From positions 8,556,001 to 8,620,000 of the forward strand of contig CM059622.1 in assembly GCA_030435675.1 (NCBI GenBank): a stretch of 64,000 bases of DNA. Reading direction: 5' to 3'. This DNA is from Steinernema hermaphroditum. Its lineage: Eukaryota > Nematoda > Chromadorea > Rhabditida > Steinernematidae. The notes beneath the pieces are model-generated. The model was given only the letters and a program-made list of their open reading frames with translations, was not told where the DNA came from and did no database searches. A program made the translations under genes and the position numbers. This document shows positions 43,401-54,449 of the stretch, piece by piece (positions within the stretch are counted from its first letter, which is position 1; each line of letters opens with the position of its first letter).

Positions 43401-43767
43401 ATTACCTTCGGTCCCAGAACCTGTCTTCGGGCTCCACTTCCGTTGTAAACACTCTCGAAGTGCAGCCCTGACAGTGCCTCTGGGTCCTTCTGCGCCGGAA
43501 ACGCGGCATCGCCCGGGGCTCCTTAGATCGGCGCCGATCGATTTGTTTTCGTTCCGTTGTCTCCCTACAAATCGCCCCTTTTTGCGCTCTTTATGAGTGC
43601 TCGCGCGCTTTTTCCCGCCGTCCCCACTAATACCGAATTTTATCGTCGCGAACGCTTTACAACGCCATGCCCTGCGGCGCCAAGGAGTCCTCTGCTCCCG
43701 CCCCGGCAACTGTCCGAGATTTGCATATCCTCATCGCCTAACCACCGTTGCAGACCTCGATGAGCAA
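40500..43767. other. GC-rich non-coding region upstream of semaphorin
   Basis: About 3.2 kb of GC-rich sequence with many short AT-rich cores (TAATTA, TTTATG, AATTA). Open frames up to 331 codons lack domains or splice signals and reflect base composition. No TE similarity was seen. Most likely promoter and enhancer DNA of the semaphorin gene. Confidence 0.5.
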
Positions 43768-46700
43768 ATGGTCCGCTCTTCTCCGGCCGCCCTCCGCCTT
43801 CTGATGCTCCTGCTCGGCGTCGTCGCCCTCGCGGGCGCCCTCCAGACCCGACGCCCCGAACCGCAGCCCTCCTTCTCCAACGTTAACGTCCGTCCTCGAC
43901 AGGCCGTCGACGGAGGTGAGTCGCGCAAACAGTCCTAACACGACCTTGCGTAACCGATGCCCTTTGAGGGCCCCTGCCGAAACACTTGCCGACGCCGGAT
44001 TAGGCGTATACGGTAGCCGGGCACGTGCCCGTGTTTATTCCTCGCAGGGGACCCTCGGGCGCCGTCTCCCGCTTAGCGCTGATCGCTTGTTTGCAGCGTC
44101 GATGGGACACCGATTCCGAGGCTTTGCGAAACCCGGCTCCGACCACTTCAAACTGCTCGTGGCCGACGGCGACTCGCTCCTTCTGGGAGCCAGGTACGTA
44201 ATACATCGATCGATCGGGGGCCACTTGATCGGAGTGCCGATGCGCACTCCTATTGTGGACAACTTCGTGTAATTGGCGCTGTGGGAGCGCGCCCCCGATC
44301 CTGACGGTAATCTGGATCGGATGACCGATCGCGTGTGATGCAAAAGGCAAACAGGGGCCGGCGCCGATTACGGGATGACTAATTGAGTCCGTTTTTGGAG
44401 GTCCATTTACCCCGGAGTGGGCAATTACGCGCCAAAGGTCAAGAAAGGGTGCGAAGAACAACATTTAGGGAGCGGGCGTCAAGGCCGCGCGGAGACCTAT
44501 AGGGAGCAGAAGGTGGCGTCTTTTCATAAATCATCGCCATATGGGGACTCGAGAGGCGCCAAGGTCGCCGAGCGCCCTTGGGGAGAAGCGCCTTCTACTT
44601 CCGTCGTTGCAGGGACGCCGTCTACAACTTATCCGTGGCGGCGCTGGAGGCGCAGCACGTCGTCAACTGGACGTCGCCGGAGCCGACGGTCGTCGAGTGC
44701 CAGATGAAAGGCAAGAGCCACGTAGGTTCACCCTCCCCGCCACACACAGAGGCTTCTGTTGCAGGAAGAGTGCCACAACTACATCCGAGTGATGCTGCGG
44801 ACGCGCGACGGCGCCGTCGTCTGCGGCACCAACGCCTTTGCGCCGAAGTGTCGCGAGTACGAGTACGGTCCCGACGGCGCCTTTCTACTCCGGAGGCAGT
44901 TCGACGGCCAGGCCGTATCGCCCTACGACCCCCGGGACAACGCCACCGCCGTTTTCCTGCCGGAGACGAACGAGCTCCTGGCAGGTACCGTATCCGACTT
45001 CGCTGGCAACGACCCTCTCATCTACGGGAAGCAGATCGGCAGTGACAAGTCTCTCCGCACGCAGCGCGACGACTTCAAGATCCTCGACAGTAGGTCCCCT
45101 TCCCGGTCGTCCCCTCACTGAAGCCTCTGCAGCGCCTAACTTCGTGGCCTCCTTCGTCTTCGGCGATTACGTCTACTTCTGGTTCCGCGAAACGGCCGCC
45201 GAGGCGACGGAGAACGACGGCGAGCGACGCGTCTACGCCCGTGTGGCGCGCGTCTGCAAGTACGACCGCGGAGGCCCCCGGCCGGCCCAGGACCGATGGA
45301 GCAGCTTCCTGAAGGCGCGCCTCAACTGCTCCCTGCCGGCCGACCAGCCCGTCTACTTCAATGAGCTCCGTGAGTGCAGGCCTACCCTCGTCCCTCCTCA
45401 CGTCCCCTTCAGAGTCCGTGTCGGAGCTCGTGTTCGACGAGGCGCGCAACGACGCCGTCGTCTTCGCCGTCTTCTCGACGCCGGAGTCGGCGCTCCGCAT
45501 GTCCGCCGTCTGCTCGTTCGCGATGTCGGCGGTGCGCCGCGTCTTCGATCACAGCGCCTTCAAGCTGCAGAAGACTTCGCAGAGCACCTGGCAGCCCTTC
45601 CACAAATACGGTCACCAGACGGGCGAGGCGCGCCCCGGCGCCTGTGTGCCCGATTCCCGCGCCCTCCGCGACGTCTCCTTCATTCTCCGGAATCCGCTCC
45701 TCCACGACGCAGTCCAGGCGCGCACCCAGCAGCCCCTGCTCGTCGAGGGCATTGAGCGGCCGCAGCTCACGCAGATCGCCGTGCTCTCCGGAGTCCGATC
45801 CGTCGGCAGCTCCGCCACCCATACCGTAGTCTTCGTCGGCACCGTCGACGGCCACGTGCTGAAGCTCGTCGAGGCGAACTCCTCGGCGTCCTCTGTCGTC
45901 GTGCAGAAGACGCGCGTCTTCGCCTCGGACGTCCCCGTGGTGAACCTCATCGCCACGGCCCATCGCCTCGTCGTGGTCTCCGCCACCGAGGTTGCTTCGC
46001 TCCCGCTCCACCACTGCTCCCAGCAGAGTAGCTGCTCCGGCTGCCTCCGGCTCCGCGACCCCCATTGTGCCTGGGACGAACAGAACCAGATGTGTACCCA
46101 CCACAGGTGAGCTCCGCCGTCCGACCACACACAACGCCCCTTGTAGTGACTGGGACTCCGGCAGCTTCGTGCAGAATGTCGCCTCGGGCTTCTCGGAGCT
46201 CTGCCGCGACCCTCTCGGTGCCGCCGCCCTCGACGACTTCCCCTCCCTGGAGATCAACGACGTGCAGGCGGCCTCCGTCACCCGCAGCGGCGCCTACTCC
46301 TTCCAGAATGTGTCCGTCAACGCCGTCGTCGCTCTCCTTTTCGCCGTCGTCGGCTGCGTGGTAAGTACCCGGCCTTGTCGCAGCCCTAACCGTCTCTTCA
46401 GATCGGCTACAAGCTGGCGCATTCCAGGAACGGCCGTGAGGCACGTGCCCACCGACGCCACCACCACTCCTCCGGTGGCTCGTCGTCGGACGGCGGCTCC
46501 GACTACGACTACGGTGGACGGGCTCGCCTCACGCGGCATGACTCCCTGACAGCGGCGAAGCTGGAGCACGTCTACGGCGCTCCTCCGCGGCAACTCGGTG
46601 ACGCCGTCTCTCTCGTCCTCACGCTGCCTTCGGGCGCCGCCGGCGGACCCCAGCAGATCGTCCCCATCGTCGGCTCCATCAGCGCCGCTGGCTCCGGGAC

Positions 46701-46794
46701 CGCCACTCCGAAGATCGACCGGAACCTCTCAACAGCCCTCGGCGCCAATTGCACCCTCCCGCGCGACTACAAGGTGCGCAAGGTGTACCTGTAG
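43768..46794 (+). CDS. Transmembrane semaphorin (class 1 / SMP type)
   Basis: Eight exons (43768-43915, 44097-44193, 44613-44721, 44765-45089, 45133-45369, 45413-46106, 46147-46360, 46402-46794) keep frame and give 738 aa. Signal peptide [19 protein letters not shown]. The Sema beta-propeller follows: [83 protein letters not shown], then [14 protein letters not shown] and [15 protein letters not shown] domain ([16 protein letters not shown]) comes next, then one membrane helix ([20 protein letters not shown]) and a ~120-aa cytoplasmic tail. No Ig or thrombospondin domains are present, which fits class 1 semaphorins such as C. elegans SMP-1/2, ligands of plexin in axon and epidermal guidance. 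It is convergent with XPA. Confidence 0.93.
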
Positions 46795-47367
46795 GTGCGG
46801 GACCCTTCAAGTGCCCAGCAGCTACAATACCGGTGCCCCCCTCTTCCCCAGAAGCCATGATCTCCGCTCGCCTCGTCCAATTCTGCCCGGGGCGTCCATA
46901 TCCCTCCGCTCACTGTCCTTCCACTTCACTTCGCCCTCTGTACATAATCGCTGACTGTCAGAGCCCAACAGAGTTCTCCTAAGTTCGTGAAGACGCCTAC
47001 TATCTAGCTCCAGACCACACGCATCTTCCCCAGGACAACTGTCCGTACAATTCACACATCCGCACAGTTCACACACCGTGGCCACGACGCCTTTCGGCGT
47101 CAACTTCAAAGGTCCCTCCGCCCTATCAACGGACCGCAAAGGGAAACATTACATTGGAAGACGATCGTGCTGTCAGCACCTAATTGATCAACGCCACTTC
47201 GGGGAGCGCGATCAAAGGCGACGCGCAACTGTCCCTCCAGAGGAACCACAAGATCGGCCACTTGGCCGCAGTTCTGCACGGGAGACTGAGGGAAAACCTT
47301 GAGAGATTCATACAACAAACAATATTAAGAGAAAGTTACCCGCATGCCCAAATGCGCTTCTGACGGC

Positions 47368-48273
47368 CTACATCTTCTCGTAGGTCAGCTCGTAGCCGCA
47401 CACCTCACACTTTTTCTTGTACTCGTCACTCTCCGCGTCGTGGGACTCCTCTCCAAAGAGGTGCTCGTGCTTCGTCGGCTTCATCTGCGTCTTGTACTTC
47501 GCTGTGCCTCGAATCTGAAAAGTTGCAATATCCCTGCTGTACGGTACTCGCAGTGCCCACCTCCTGGCGCATCTTCTTGATCTTCTTCTCGAAGGTTTTC
47601 TCCACGCGAAGGTCGCGCAACGCTGTCCGCTTCTCCCTCGCCTCCTCGAAGCCTTCCCAGGAGTCGTAAACCTCCAGCATCCGCGCCTCCACCTGAAAGG
47701 GCGATAGAAGTCCGAAGAGAGGGGAGTGCGTGCCTGCAACTTCAAGTAGAGCTTCATGTCCCCGTAGCGCGGGTTGTGGGGGTTCTTGCGCGAGATGTAG
47801 CGGAGCACGGGCTTCCGCAGGTCGAAGTCTTCGTCCTTCAATAGATACTGTTTCTTCGCCTCCGTGCGCGCGATCAGCTTGTGGGCACCCTGGTCATCGC
47901 GACAGCCGTCGCACACTGGGTGACAGTAGCTGTCCCAAAGGAACGACGTCAGCAGCGGCTTCTGGCACTGTATGCAGTCGTCCGGAGGTGACACATACGG
48001 CAGCGACCGATCGTACTCTGAAGCAGAGAGAGGTCATCCCTGGCCCGGAGTCGCCTACTTCGCTGCTTCGCCTCGGCGACGCGCTCGCGCGTCTCCTGAT
48101 CCGCGTCGTCGTCGGCGTCGAAACCGCCGGCACTGTAGTACGACTCCTGGTCGCGCCTGAAGGGATCGATTAGGAGAAGGCGTGGCGCAGACCTACTTGT
48201 AGAGCTTCTCGACAATGGAGATGTTGTCCGAAGAGTCATCGTGGCGCCGTTTGCGCCAAGGCTCACCTGACAT
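47368..48273 (-). CDS. xpa-1: XPA, nucleotide excision repair damage-verification protein
   Basis: Five exons (48197-48273, 48059-48156, 47734-48017, 47561-47692, 47368-47514) give 245 aa. The C4 zinc finger is DDCIQCQKPLLTSFLWDSYC then PVCDGCRDD. The DNA-binding domain continues KYLLKDEDFDLRKP-like (KQYLLKDEDFDLRKPVLRYI), then KNPHNPRYGDMKLYLKLQ and VEARMLEVYDSWEGFEEA. The end, CEVCGYELTYEKM, is the TFIIH-interacting tail shared with human XPA. XPA binds damaged DNA and organises RPA and TFIIH in excision repair. The third intron (47693-47733) starts with GC instead of GT (CAG|GCACGC), required to keep frame. Length is slightly below human XPA (273 aa). Confidence 0.94.
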
Positions 48274-48804
48274 CGTGCTGGAACGGAAAATTATACGGTG
48301 CAAGGGGGGCGGCTCCAGAGGATCTCGGAATCCGCGCAAATCTGGAGCGAAAAACGTAAAAGATACAATCGTGGTGAGACTTTCGATGAAAACCAAAAGT
48401 GTGTCCGAGACGTTACTTCATTTTTCAAAACGGATTAACGACCTCCGAAAGTGTTTTCCAAGGCCACACTCAGCTTTTCGATCGAAAATCATGAAGTTCA
48501 TTCGTGCGGATCAGTTCGCGGGAATTTTTGGCATACACTTGGCGGAGCAGTTTTGATCTTAACACCAAGAAGCACGTGACAGTTTGCATATCTAGAAAGG
48601 CCGGGTTTCACAATTAAGAAGAGCGACTACTACTTCCAGGACCGTATTCGAAGATGATTTTCCAGACAAACTGTTGAGACAAATGTCGAGCAGTGTTTGT
48701 CTGACAGACAGGCAGCGAAGCGTCTGTTTCTCTGTCTGGGGCACCTCAGGGTCAGAGGGTGGGAGGCGTCTATTTTGAACTCCCAAAATCGGCCTTTCGG
48801 TTCG
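48274..48804. other. XPA upstream region, no gene seen
   Basis: AT-richer spacer between XPA and the 3' end of the SLC26 gene. A short direct repeat of GACAGACAGGC-like sequence near 48690 is the only structure noted. Confidence 0.45.
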
Positions 48805-48805
48805 A

Positions 48806-48811
48806 TTTATT
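48806..48811 (-). terminator. Polyadenylation signal of the SLC26 gene
   Basis: TTTATT on the plus strand, AATAAA on the minus strand, about 205 bp after the SLC26 stop. Confidence 0.5.
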
Positions 48812-49015
48812 CTATTTGCAGAGAATAAACATTGAAGGCAAAGAGTTGTTTGTGTGAGAAAGTCGTGTGACTACCGTAATTTCAGGGGAAGTGTAGATGC
48901 ATCGGTCGGTGACTACTGGGGAAGAATCTTTTATCGGCACAACCATAGAAATCTGAGGCTATGTACAGTACTCCGCTGCGTAGGGAAGGCACTCTCTGGG
49001 GGCATCGGGGTTCAG

Positions 49016-51608
49016 TCAGTTCATCGGCTGGGCCGTGATGATTTCGTCGAGGCCGTCGTAGTTGAGCGCCTGGGCCAACTCGCTCAGCAACTGGAGGGTA
49101 CACCTGCAAGCAAGGGTGATTCTCCTCCGGGTTTAGGGGGCACGTACGCGTTCTGGCGCTGGCGAGCGATGGCGACGGCGTCGCGGATGGTCGGATAGAA
49201 GTTCTGCTTGGGAACGAACTTGTGGAAGCCGCTGGACTCGAAGAGATCGCGGACGGGCGCCTTGGCTGCGGCGAAGTAGACGAGTACCTCCTTCTGACGC
49301 ATCATCTCAGAATAGATCTCCTTGAGGGCGTTCACGCCCATGTAGTCGACGAAGGTGAACCCTGAAGAGGCCGTTTCGGAGGATGGGGGCGGGACCTCAC
49401 CTGAACAGTCGACGACGAAGTGCTTCGAGGGGAAGGCCACCTTCGGCGAGTCGCCCTTGTGCACCGAGAGTTGATCCATTCCCTGCATGGAAGGGTACGG
49501 CAGACGAGGGCATGGGGCTTACCAGGATATCGGTGGAGCTGTGGCTGAGGACGAGGGAGACCTCGGGGAGGTGCTTTGTGGGGATCCTGACGTTGAGGTC
49601 CTCGGGCTGGAGGACGTCGTGGCCGTCCTCGTGCCACTCCTCCAGCGCCTTGTATATGGTGCTTTTGAAGCGCTCGACGTTGGTGAAGAGGAGCGGCGAG
49701 TCGAAGCGGAAGATGCAGATGCCCTGGAGGGGAAGGCCACCGTCAGGGGGGAGGGAGGGGACCCACATTGAAGTAGCGGACGTGCTTGTAGCGCTCACAG
49801 TCGCGAAAGTCGTTCGTGCCGTCGAGGTTGGCGAGGAAGTGCCAGCGGGGCCACTGCGTGCGAACTACGGTAGTGAAGAGCGCGTAGACAATGCTGACCA
49901 TGAGACCCGGCATCACGTCCCAAGCTACGGTGGCCACGAAGCTGACTACCCATATGCTCTGGAAGGGGCGGTGGGGGATGAGGGCGGGGCAGGGACCTAC
50001 GAAGTCGGTCTTCGAGAGGGGCCACAGGGTCTTCAAATCGGCGAACTTCTTGAACATCCCCTTGAGGGCGACGACGATGATCGCGGAGAGAATGCACTGA
50101 AAAGGGGAGGCTCTAGGCCGAACGGACGAACGGGAAGTACCATGGGGAGGGACTCGAGCCACTGGCCGAGGTAGAGGATCATGGCGACGAGGAGGACGCT
50201 GGAGAAGAGCGTCGAGAGGAGCGTCCGCGTGCCCGCCTCCACGTTCACCATCGTGCGTCCGAGCGACGTCGACGCAGGGAAGACGGGGAAGAAGCCGGCG
50301 ATAGTGGACGTGAACCCGAGGGCGTACAGCTCCTGAACGCCTGGATACGGTAGCGGAGGGAGGGGCGCACCTGGCCGGGGTCCACTTTGTACTTCATCTT
50401 CTTGGCGAACATCTTGGCGAGGGAGATGTGGACGGCGACAATGACGACAGCGATGCCGAGGGCGTGGGGGAAGAGGGCGGGGAGCAGCCCGAAGCGCGGC
50501 ATCTGTGGCAGGGGGAACCCTGTGGGGATCTTGTCGACGATCTTGAGGGCGAGGCGTTCGTGGAATCCGAAGAAGGAGGAGGTGAGCGTGCCGAAGATGA
50601 CCAGAAGGAGCTCGAAGGGGATGGGGACGGGTGAGTGCAGCCGCCTCTTGACCACGGGGTTCACGTACTCCTTGCCGACGACGAGGAAGACGATCGAGGA
50701 CACGGAGACCGTTAGGGCGCCGAAGTTGGTGCGCGAGACGTTCGCCGCGATGTCGAAGAGCTTCTGAAAGCAGAGGCACGTCCGAGCCGGAAGTCCCGCC
50801 ACGCACCAGGAAGACCATGCCGTAGGGCTCGTTGCGCTTCGGGAGGCCTCTGATGCCGAAGAGGTCCTTCAGCTGGGCGACGAGCACGTGGCAGGAGGCG
50901 CCGGTGGTGAAGCCAGAGACGACAGGGTCGGAGAAGTAGGTGGTGATGAAGTCGAGGCGGAAGAAGGCCATCAGGAACTGGAAGGGGGTTTGGCGGCGGA
51001 GGGGACTACCGTACCTGGACAAGGCCGATGCAGAGGGTGAGCGTCGAGGCGACGGCCACGGGGGATAGCGCGTCCCCGGGGAGGATGGCGTTTTCCAAGG
51101 GCTCCGCCGGGAGGGGAATCCCGTGCGCTTCAAGGAGCTGTTCAACGGCGAGGCCGGTCATGAGACTCACGACGGCGAAGGAGCCGATGGAGTTGTGGCG
51201 CGAGGTGCCGAAGAACATGTAGAGGAGGGCGGGGAAGAAGGAGGTGTAGAGCCCGATGACAGGCGCCACCTTGGCCAGCAGAGCGTAGGCAATGCCCTGG
51301 GGGACGTGCATGATGCCGACGGTGAAGCCGCCGATGACGTCCCGGAGGAGGTCGCTCCGGAGACTGTACCTCGGGAGCCACTCGACGATCGGGAAGAAGG
51401 AGAGCAGCGAGGCGAGGAAGAGCGTCAGAGACGTGCAGGGTCGGTAGTAGGCGTGCAGTGCCTTGCGGCTGCGCCGCTCGAGCTCACAGGGCCTCTGCGG
51501 TCGGCCGTAGGCGAACTTGGCATCGAACTCCTCCTGGTTCATCGGCTCGCGGAGGGCCGACGGCGTGCCGGCAAGGATCGCGGGGCCATCCTCGGCGTCC
51601 TGGGACAT
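49016..51608 (-). CDS. SLC26/SulP-family anion transporter (SULP type)
   Basis: Ten exons (51015-51608, 50807-50977, 50371-50763, 50141-50332, 50001-50096, 49767-49958, 49523-49723, 49401-49482, 49148-49361, 49016-49103), all in phase, give 740 aa. The N-terminal transport domain has the SulP signature region SDLLRDVIGGFTVGIMHVPQ and GLYTSFFPALLYMFFGTSRH. FLMAFFRLDFITTYFSDPV and GLVPVFPAS-like GFFPVFPASTSLGRTMVN follow. The C-terminal STAS domain has SPLLFTNVERFKSTIYKAL, HFVVDCSGFTFVDYMGVNAL and VYFAAAKAPVRDLFESSGF, with the usual variable insert between. Members exchange sulfate, chloride, bicarbonate or oxalate; the substrate cannot be told from sequence alone. The upstream TTTCTTGCAG-type site at about 51643 could accept a trans-spliced leader. 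Confidence 0.94.
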
Positions 51609-52160
51609 CGTCTTTGTCGGAGAGTCGAGCCCGAGAATACGGTATCTGCAAGAACGAGACTCGTTTGGTTCGGGAAGAAATGGGCTGCTAGGGGAAGATC
51701 CAAGGATGAGAATAAAGCGGCGCTTTGTGGATGCACACAAAGCGCTCCCGGACGACAAACTCTCGAGGGCACACAGAAGAGGAAGCGACGCACGTGGCGA
51801 CCGTCGCGGAACGTGCAGGAGAGCGAGTGCTTCGGTGGAGCCTCCGGGGCACCGAGGCGCATTTGCATAATCGCCGGCGCCACCGCCACAACTCGCGTGA
51901 CGGTGTTTGCTCTTCTGAGAGATTATTGCCTGTCACTCCGTGGTAATGGACCCGGAGAGGCTAAAACAGAGTCGCGCCTCCGACCACCAAAACAAAGTGC
52001 GGTGCCAATCGCTGCCCCTATAAATCACCGAAGGCATCTTCGGGCCCTCCCGACCCTGTACTCTTCCCCAGAAGAACGAACTTCGACCTCCGAGGCCGAG
52101 TCACCCTCTGACTCAGCCTCCTCTTCGGCCACTGACCCCAGAGGCTCTTCTGCACTCGGG
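51609..52160. promoter_or_regulatory. Divergent promoter region, SLC26 and protease
   Basis: A 552-bp spacer between the start codons of two genes transcribed away from each other. It contains CpG-rich blocks but no TATA box that I can place with confidence. Shared regulation is possible but not shown. Confidence 0.4.
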
Positions 52161-53533
52161 ATGCGGCTCTACCCCCTGCCCCTCACTCTTCTCTTCTCCC
52201 TCGGGTCGAGGCAATCACCCACGGCCACGGCCACGTCCTCGCCCTCGACCCTCCTCGTCCAGATAAGTCTCCGACCCCCTCGAGAACCTCCGACGCCCTC
52301 CCTTCAGGCAGCTACTTCTTCTCGGGCGGAGGCCGCCGGAGTCGTCGGAACGACTTCTGCACGGGTTCGCTCATCAGCAGGAGGGTCGTCGTCACCGCCG
52401 GCCACTGCCTCAGATGCAAATCCGGGTACCCTCGGCATCGGAGTCCCTCGCCCCTCACCCTTTCAGCGCAAAGGTGAGCGTACGATTAGTCGAGGCGAAG
52501 AAGACGCTTCTGCTTCGCCACATCAGCTCCTACCGTATGCTCCGTGACGAGGTATCCCCCCAGAGACCAGATTTGGCGGGTTCGGGTTTTTCGGGTTTTC
52601 GGGTTGGGTTTGGGCGTCGGTTTCGGGTTTTCGGCTCGGGTACCCGAACGTTTCGGGTTCAGGTCGGGTTCGGGTTCGGGCACCCAGACAATTCTGGCAG
52701 AGACTCACCTGGTGTCCACCAGAAGACGCCGCAGTTCGATGCGCGCGTCGTGCTCCGCTTCGCTCTGCATCGTCTTCGGCGCTTCCGCCGCCTCAAACGG
52801 CATCTGAATCAACAGCGCGATTACAGAGGTCCGGAGCCCCGAACGATGTGGCGGTCCTGCTTCTCGTGGAGCCGATCTCCATGTGCACCGCCGAGAGGCG
52901 CTCGCCCCGGAGACGTGGGATCGCCTCGAAGAGACGCACTGCGCCCTCTTCGGCTACGGAAGGAGCGAAGGTGAGGATCTCGCGATCGCCTCCCTCAGCG
53001 CTTTTCCCCTCGATCGATAGACGAAGACGCGGCCCGACGGAGGCCGCGCGGCGCCCACGGCGTCTCGAGGAGATCAGCGCCTATTTGTTTTGGAGATCGC
53101 CGTCCGGGGCTCAATGACCCCTTTCAGCGCGCTCCCGAAGACTCGACCTCCAGCTGCGTCGTATGAAGGTCCGACTGCGGAGCGCCGAGAAGCCCTTGCT
53201 CGGGATGCCCCTCGGACGACACCAGAAGATCTGCGAGGTCAGCATGCCCGAAACCTCTTGAAGCTTCCCTTTCAGGGCGACTCCGGAAGCCCCGTGGTAT
53301 ACGTCCACGGCGGTGTACGGTACCTGCTTGGAGTTTCCATGAGCGTCCAGTCGTCCGAATCCTCGGATCGCCCCCAGCTGTGCGGAATGCGCGCCAGAGG
53401 GGACCGCCGTCGAGTGCGTCGTGTGGCGCCTCTGTTTACCCTCGGATCGCCTTTCAGTTCGCGGTCGGCGAAATTCGTCGACGTGCGCGAGGGAATCGCC
53501 CAGATCTTCCGATTCCTGAAGGTCCACGACTAG
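52161..53533 (+). CDS. Trypsin-like serine protease, gene model uncertain
   Basis: Signal-peptide start MRLYPLPLTLLFSLG. Exons 52161-52266, 52308-52425 and 52467-52551 join in phase and contain NDFCTGSLISRRVVVTAGHC, with the catalytic His. A region from about 52695 to 52972 has NDVAVLLLVEPISMCTAE with the catalytic Asp, then THCALFGYGRSE. Later exons have GRHQKICE joined to GDSGSPVVYVHGGVRYLLGV with the catalytic Ser, then QLCG and the end REGIAQIFRFLKVHD. So all three residues of the S1 triad are present in order. The Asp segment and the CALFGYG segment are in different frames without an obvious intron, so this copy may be damaged or the model is incomplete. The fourth intron holds a GGGTTCGG repeat. 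Confidence 0.7.
52574..52700 (+). repeat. GGGTTCGG repeat, copy 3, in a prot ease intron
   Basis: GGCGGGTTCGGGTTTTTCGG through GGGTACCCGAACGTTTCGGG to CACCCAGACAATTCTGG. It has the same units and the same right boundary as copy 2. It lies in the intron between the exon ending at 52551 and the Asp-bearing exon of the trypsin-like gene. Confidence 0.75.
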
Positions 53534-54019
53534 ATGGAGGCCTTCATCGCCGACTACGACAGTTATTTCTACAGGAAGTGACCAAACCCACAGAGTCCGA
53601 ACACCGTTCACTATATGTTTCGTTGTTTATGTACACAGCGCTGAGGAGTACGGTACGAAAGAGAGTCGAGGGTAGCCTCTTCGATGGATTCTCCCTTAAC
53701 AGAAACGAGGGACCTTGAGGGTCTTCTGTTTTTGTGGCTTCTTTCTAACCACAGGGCATAAGATCCGGGCCGACTGTGGCCTCGCGGAACACAGTTATTT
53801 CCCTCTAAATTGCAGATTTCTCCACGACGAGTGAAGTGTTTATTTGATCGAAATTCTCCCCAGAACGTTTTTCGAAAAAACAGAAAGTGATCCCGAGCAA
53901 ACTATCATCATAGTATCGAACTTGACAGCGTCTTCTCCGAGCGGTTCGCCATGTAACCGGAATGGCGCTGTGTGTTGCTGTCCAGGTGAACGTTGGTGAA
54001 TGGTGAATCCCAGGTGAAT

Positions 54020-54215
54020 CACGGCGTGTCTGCGCCATTGAAACTAAGACACAAAAGCGTCTGCGCTTTCATGGCAGGATCGTGGCACTGTTTTCCGTTC
54101 CAGCATAAAAATGCACTTTTCTCCGCGAAGAAGTCAAATGTGCAAAATCCAACAGGTGAATCGATGGCAAATTCTCTGCTGAGCATTGTGCGACCCGGGT
54201 ATAGACGATTGGATG
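54020..54215 (+). repeat. Dispersed repeat shared with 4.85-4.92 kb
   Basis: CAACAGGTGAATCGATGGCA and TTCTCTGCTGAGCATT match the complement of 4865-4910. Nothing else identifies the family. Confidence 0.5.
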
Positions 54216-54449
54216 CGAACCGAGAAAGTTTATCCACGTCTTTCGCCACGGATGCGAAAATGTCCGTCCTTACACGCCGTGGAATGTGGCTAAATGAGTC
54301 AGTGCAAGATTTGCCGAACGAAGAGACGAACGTGAAATGTTTCCCACTATTTCGCGAGAGAAGGCCGTTCCAAATCGAAGAACTTCTTCTTCTCCTCGGT
54401 GGCGTTGATCCTTTTCCCTCCGTTCATCTCGCGTGTTCTCGTTCCAGAT

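Noticed and set aside
45409..46281. 290-codon open frame antisense to semaphorin
   Set aside because: Shadow of the long semaphorin exon; it crosses splice sites and has no family resemblance.
51123..52547. 474-codon open frame on the plus strand
   Set aside because: It is the antisense of the first SLC26 exon fused to the divergent promoter and protease exons in a wrong frame.
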